A DNA stretch of 64,000 nt from Ferrovibrio terrae. GTDB taxonomy: Bacteria > Pseudomonadota > Alphaproteobacteria > Ferrovibrionales > Ferrovibrionaceae. Of this stretch, positions 60,800 through 64,000 are shown in pieces (positions within the stretch are counted from its first letter, which is position 1; each line of letters opens with the position of its first letter). Below the pieces are notes generated by a model. The model saw only the letters and a program-made list of their open reading frames with translations. It had not been told where the DNA came from and did no database searches. A program made the position numbers and the translations under genes. The DNA lies in assembly GCF_007197755.1 (NCBI RefSeq), contig NZ_CP041636.1, positions 1,028,001-1,092,000 of the forward strand, in the 5' to 3' direction.

Positions 60800-61753
60800 A
60801 TGCTCAGCTCTCCCTCGCTCCGGCAATGGCAGTATCTGGTCTCCCTGGCGGAAAACCGGCATTTCGGCCGTGCCGCCGAGGCCTGTTTCGTCACCCAGTC
60901 GACGCTGTCGGCCGGCATCCAGGAGCTCGAAACCCAGCTGGGCGCGGCTCTGGTCGACCGCACCAAACGAAAAGTCGTGCTGACTCCGCTGGGCGAGGAT
61001 CTGGCGGGCCGGGCGCGCGAACTGCTCGGCCAGGCCGAAGACATGGTGCTGATGGCGCGCGCCGCCTCGGTGCCCTTGAGCGGACCTTTGCGGCTGGGCG
61101 TGATCCCGACGATTTCGCCTTTCCTGCTGCCGCGCGTGCTGCCCGCTTTGCGCAAGCGCTTCCCGGCCCTGCGGCTGTTCCTGCGCGAGGACCTGACCGC
61201 GCGACTGATCGAGCAGCTGCAGGCCGGCAAGCTGGACCTGCTGCTGATCGCCCTGCCCTATGAGGGCGGCGCACTGGATACCATGACGCTGCTCGACGAC
61301 GATTTCCTGGTGGCCTGCCGCGAGGATCACCCGCTGGCGCGGCGCAACGCGGTCAAACTCGACGAACTGAGCGAGACGCCGCTGCTGCTGCTGGAAGACG
61401 GCCACTGCCTGCGCGACCACGCGCTGGCCGCCTGCCGCCTGACGCCCTCACCACGCCATGACGGTTTCGCCGCCACCTCGCTGCACACGCTGGTGCAGAT
61501 GGTCGATAGCGGACTCGGCGTCACACTGTTGCCGCGGCTGGCGCTCGACGCCGGCATCCTGCGCGGCACCGACGTGACGACGCGGCCGCTGAACGATGAC
61601 GGCGCGGCCTCGCGCCAGATCGGCCTGGCCTGGCGGCGCGGCACGCAGCGCGCCAAGGAATTCACCCTGTTCGGCGAAGCGCTGGTGACCGGCCTGCGCA
61701 AGCCCGAGCGCTCTTCACCTGCCGCTTCATCGTCGCATTCCAGGAAAGCCTGA
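60800..61753 (+). CDS. oxyR: Hydrogen peroxide-sensing regulator OxyR
   Basis: 317 residues of the LysR family. The helix-turn-helix (HFGRAAEACFVTQSTLSAGIQELE) and effector domain are those of OxyR. The redox pair is Cys203 (LEDGHCLRDH) and Cys212 (ALAACRLTP), nine apart, exactly as Cys199/Cys208 of E. coli OxyR. When oxidised it should activate ahpC-ahpD, which are divergent. Ends 6 bp before a GNAT gene on the same strand. Confidence 0.96.
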   Translation: MLSSPSLRQWQYLVSLAENRHFGRAAEACFVTQSTLSAGIQELETQLGAALVDRTKRKVVLTPLGEDLAGRARELLGQAEDMVLMARAASVPLSGPLRLGVIPTISPFLLPRVLPALRKRFPALRLFLREDLTARLIEQLQAGKLDLLLIALPYEGGALDTMTLLDDDFLVACREDHPLARRNAVKLDELSETPLLLLEDGHCLRDHALAACRLTPSPRHDGFAATSLHTLVQMVDSGLGVTLLPRLALDAGILRGTDVTTRPLNDDGAASRQIGLAWRRGTQRAKEFTLFGEALVTGLRKPERSSPAASSSHSRKA

Positions 61754-61758
61754 TCCGT

Positions 61759-62271
61759 ATGTCGAAAACCCTGATCCGTCCCGCCACCATCGCGGATGCC
61801 GAAACGATTCTCTCGCTGGTGCAGGCGCTGGCGATCTATGAGAAGGAACCGCTGAGCAGCGTGAAGGCAACGGCAGAGGATTTCCGCCGTGATGGCTTTG
61901 GCAATGAGAAACGCTTCGAGGCGCTGATCGCCGAGCTCGATGGTGCGCCTGTCGGCTTCGCGCTCTACTTCCACAACTACTCGACCTGGGAAGGCCGCGC
62001 CGGACTGTTCGTCGAGGACCTGTTCGTGCTGGAAACCGCGCGCGGCCATGGCCTGGGCCGCCAGCTGATCACGGCACTGGCGGCGATTGCCGATGCGCGC
62101 GGCTGCAAGCGTCTCGATCTCAATGTGCTCGACTGGAATCCGACGCGCGAATTCTATCATCGCCTCGGCATCAACCACAAAACCGAGTGGCTGCCTTACC
62201 GGATGACGCAGCCCGAGCTCGCCCAACTGGGCGAGCAGGCCGATCCGGCCTGGTTTCCCCGCAGGCCATAA
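61759..62271 (+). CDS. GNAT-family N-acetyltransferase, SSAT-like
   Basis: 170 residues. The acetyl-CoA loop is ARGHGLGRQLITALA (about 93-107), preceded by RAGLFVEDLFVLE, and WNPTREFYHRLGI marks the fourth motif. The pattern resembles diamine N-acetyltransferases (SSAT-like). Its start is 6 bp after the oxyR stop, so it may be co-transcribed with oxyR; a link to polyamines or oxidative stress is speculative. Confidence 0.88.
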   Translation: MSKTLIRPATIADAETILSLVQALAIYEKEPLSSVKATAEDFRRDGFGNEKRFEALIAELDGAPVGFALYFHNYSTWEGRAGLFVEDLFVLETARGHGLGRQLITALAAIADARGCKRLDLNVLDWNPTREFYHRLGINHKTEWLPYRMTQPELAQLGEQADPAWFPRRP

Positions 62272-62377
62272 CCGGCAGCCCTGAGCGCAGCGCGGGGACA
62301 AAAGCCTTTGTCGTTCCACGCCCGAGTGTGACAAACTGACCTCCGGGCATCAGGCCCGGGGAGAGAAACCACCCGGC

Positions 62378-64000
62378 ATGGACAGGCGCGACGCTGCCAC
62401 AGAATCCGTAAGCCCGCGACGCTGGCGCGGCAGTCTGCCGCGCGGATTCGTTCCCCTGATCGTGGCTGTCGTGCTGCTGCTCGCCGCCACCGGTGGTCTC
62501 GCGCTGTCGCTCGTGCTGAACCAGCGCAGTGCCGAGCAGGATCGCACCGTGCTGCAGGGTGCAGGACTCACGCGCACGCTGGCCGATGCCGCCCAACGCC
62601 AGATCGACGTGGCCGACCTGCTGCTGCAATTCGCCGCCGCCGAAGCCAGCGACCGCATCAGCCGCGGCCTGACGCCAAGCGATGCCGTGGTAGCGCTGCT
62701 GACCGACCGCATCGCCGCCATGCCGCAGGTCGATGCCGTGCATGTCTACGACGAGCGCGGCCGTTTCTGGTTCGCCGTCGGCGAAGGGTCGATGCCGCTG
62801 GAAATCGGCTGGCATCCGGATTTCCAGCGCCATCGCGACGGCGCGGTGCAGCAGATTGTGGCCGCCCAGCTGGCGGGTGATCCGCGCGTCTGGCTCAGCC
62901 GCCGCATCAGCCGCAACGATGGCAGCTTTGCCGGCGTGCTGATCTCCACATTGCGCATCGACCTGCGCGCCCTGCTCGATCCCGGTTATTCGCCGCTGTC
63001 GGTGGCGACACTGGCACTGGTGCATGACGAAGGCCGGCTGATCACCGGCTGGCCGCAGCCGCGCGCCGTGCAACTGGCTGGCCTGCTCGGCTTCATCAGC
63101 GGCCTGCAGGGTTACAGCGCCACCGAAGCCGAGCCGCTGTACTGGGCGCGATTGAACGAACTGCCGATCACCCTGCTGCTGCAGCTCGAACCGTTGCCGG
63201 CCGACAGCGCATGGCGGCGCGCTGCCGTCGGCTTCGGCATCCTGTTCGGCATCGTCATGCTGGGCGCCATCGCCGCCGTCTGGGGCACCTGGCGCCAGCT
63301 CAGGCGCCGCATCGCGACGGAATCGCTGCTGCGCGGCCTGATGGACAATCCACCGCTGGTGATGACGCTGCAGGATCCGCAGGGCCGCTACCTGATGGTG
63401 AACCGGCATTTCGCGCAGCAGTTCCGCCGCACCGAGGAAGACCTGGCCGGACGCTTCGCCAATGAAATCTTCCCGCCCGAACTGGCAGCAAGGCTGACCC
63501 AGCAGGTGGAGGAAACCGTGCGCGCCGGCTCGCCGCAGACCTACGACATGCGCATCCCCGACATCAAGGGCGAGTTGCGCGACTACATGCTGGTGCGGTT
63601 TCCGATCTACGACCAGGACGGCACGCTGCTGGCGGTCGGCAGCATCGCCACCGAGATCACCGAACGCAAACGGCTGGAAGCGGCGTTGCGCGAACAGGCC
63701 GAGGTGCGCGAGCGCCTGGCCGAGAATTATGCGCGCCAGCGCGAAGTGGCCGAGACCGCCAACCGCGCCAAGAGCGAATTTCTCGCGCATATGAGCCACG
63801 AACTGCGCACGCCGCTGAATGCCATCATCGGCTTCGCCGACATGATCGCCGGCCGCATGCTGGGTCCGCAATCGGCCAAGTATTTCGAATATGCCGAGGA
63901 TATCAGCGGCAGCGCGCATCACCTGCTGGGCGTGATCAACGACATCCTCGATGTCTCGAAAATCGAAAGCGGCCGCTTCGAACTCGAACTGCGGGAGCAC
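62378..64000 (+). CDS. PAS sensor histidine kinase, N-terminal part (partial)
   Basis: 541 codons are visible and the frame stays open at the right edge. An N-terminal membrane helix (about 25-47) and a second helix (AVGFGILFGIVMLGAIAAVW, about 285-304) flank a periplasmic PDC-like sensor domain. A cytoplasmic PAS domain follows (about 325-440), then HisKA with phospho-acceptor His474 in HMSHELRTPLNAIIGFADM and KIESGRFELE. The ATPase domain and any receiver lie beyond the window. GGGGAGAG precedes the ATG by about 12 bp. An opposite-strand open frame over the same DNA is a shadow. Confidence 0.93.
   Translation, partial: MDRRDAATESVSPRRWRGSLPRGFVPLIVAVVLLLAATGGLALSLVLNQRSAEQDRTVLQGAGLTRTLADAAQRQIDVADLLLQFAAAEASDRISRGLTPSDAVVALLTDRIAAMPQVDAVHVYDERGRFWFAVGEGSMPLEIGWHPDFQRHRDGAVQQIVAAQLAGDPRVWLSRRISRNDGSFAGVLISTLRIDLRALLDPGYSPLSVATLALVHDEGRLITGWPQPRAVQLAGLLGFISGLQGYSATEAEPLYWARLNELPITLLLQLEPLPADSAWRRAAVGFGILFGIVMLGAIAAVWGTWRQLRRRIATESLLRGLMDNPPLVMTLQDPQGRYLMVNRHFAQQFRRTEEDLAGRFANEIFPPELAARLTQQVEETVRAGSPQTYDMRIPDIKGELRDYMLVRFPIYDQDGTLLAVGSIATEITERKRLEAALREQAEVRERLAENYARQREVAETANRAKSEFLAHMSHELRTPLNAIIGFADMIAGRMLGPQSAKYFEYAEDISGSAHHLLGVINDILDVSKIESGRFELELREH

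Noticed and set aside
62171-64000. 609-codon open frame on the minus strand
   Set aside because: It is antisense to a plus-strand sensor kinase with PAS and HisKA motifs; its translation is compositionally odd (His/Gln/Arg-rich) with no family pattern.

Overview
This window is a GC-rich chromosomal segment from an alphaproteobacterium. A Rhodospirillales-type organism is the best fit, judged from gene content and gene order; the genus cannot be fixed from sequence reading alone. Most of it is densely packed single-copy genes on both strands. I see no rRNA, tRNA, insertion sequence, prophage or CRISPR array. About 70 protein genes can be supported, including two cut by the window edges: an EI24/CysZ-like membrane protein at the left and a PAS histidine kinase at the right.

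Layout. 1-7.5 kb: amidase, PfkB/adenosine kinase, HutD-like protein, heparinase II/III, rpe, rsmB and a DUF2798 membrane protein. 7.5-10.4 kb: a small catabolic cluster with a D-tartrate dehydratase-type enolase, a HypT-like LysR regulator and a TSUP permease. 10.5-15.4 kb: an envelope-biased minus-strand run (N-acetylmuramoyl-L-alanine amidase, J-domain protein, Sel1 protein, 17-kDa glycine-zipper lipoprotein, Bax-like glucosaminidase). 15.5-26.2 kb: nfu, class III cyclase, usp, LysR/tautomerase pair, DUF2333, trpS, murJ and glnD. With mutS-maeB at 40.8-45.9 kb this looks like an ancestral mutS-glnD-murJ-trpS-usp-nfu order opened up by insertions. 26-40.7 kb is mostly accessory metabolism and transport: SDR, LysE, intradiol dioxygenase with TetR, a TRAP-TAXI transporter, tandem PAS_5 proteins, threonine synthase, GFA protein, cold-shock protein and a Mug-type glycosylase.

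46-56 kb holds a complete HAAT-type (Liv) ABC importer: two paralogous binding proteins, livHMGF, a secreted or periplasmic serine hydrolase, and an FCD-type GntR regulator with a perfect FadR-type operator in front of the hydrolase. The system plausibly hydrolyses and imports one compound class; its substrate is unknown. 56-64 kb holds a Gdx/SugE guanidinium exporter preceded by two ACGA-loop hairpins (a candidate guanidine-II riboswitch), a large chemoreceptor, an ahpC-ahpD/oxyR peroxide module, a GNAT enzyme and the partial kinase.

The most notable non-coding features are the candidate guanidine-II riboswitch, a 12-unit array with an exact 10-bp period and an invariant TTCG (37731-37850), at least eight copies of palindromic intergenic repeats falling into four subfamilies, and several perfect operator-like palindromes between divergent regulator/target pairs.
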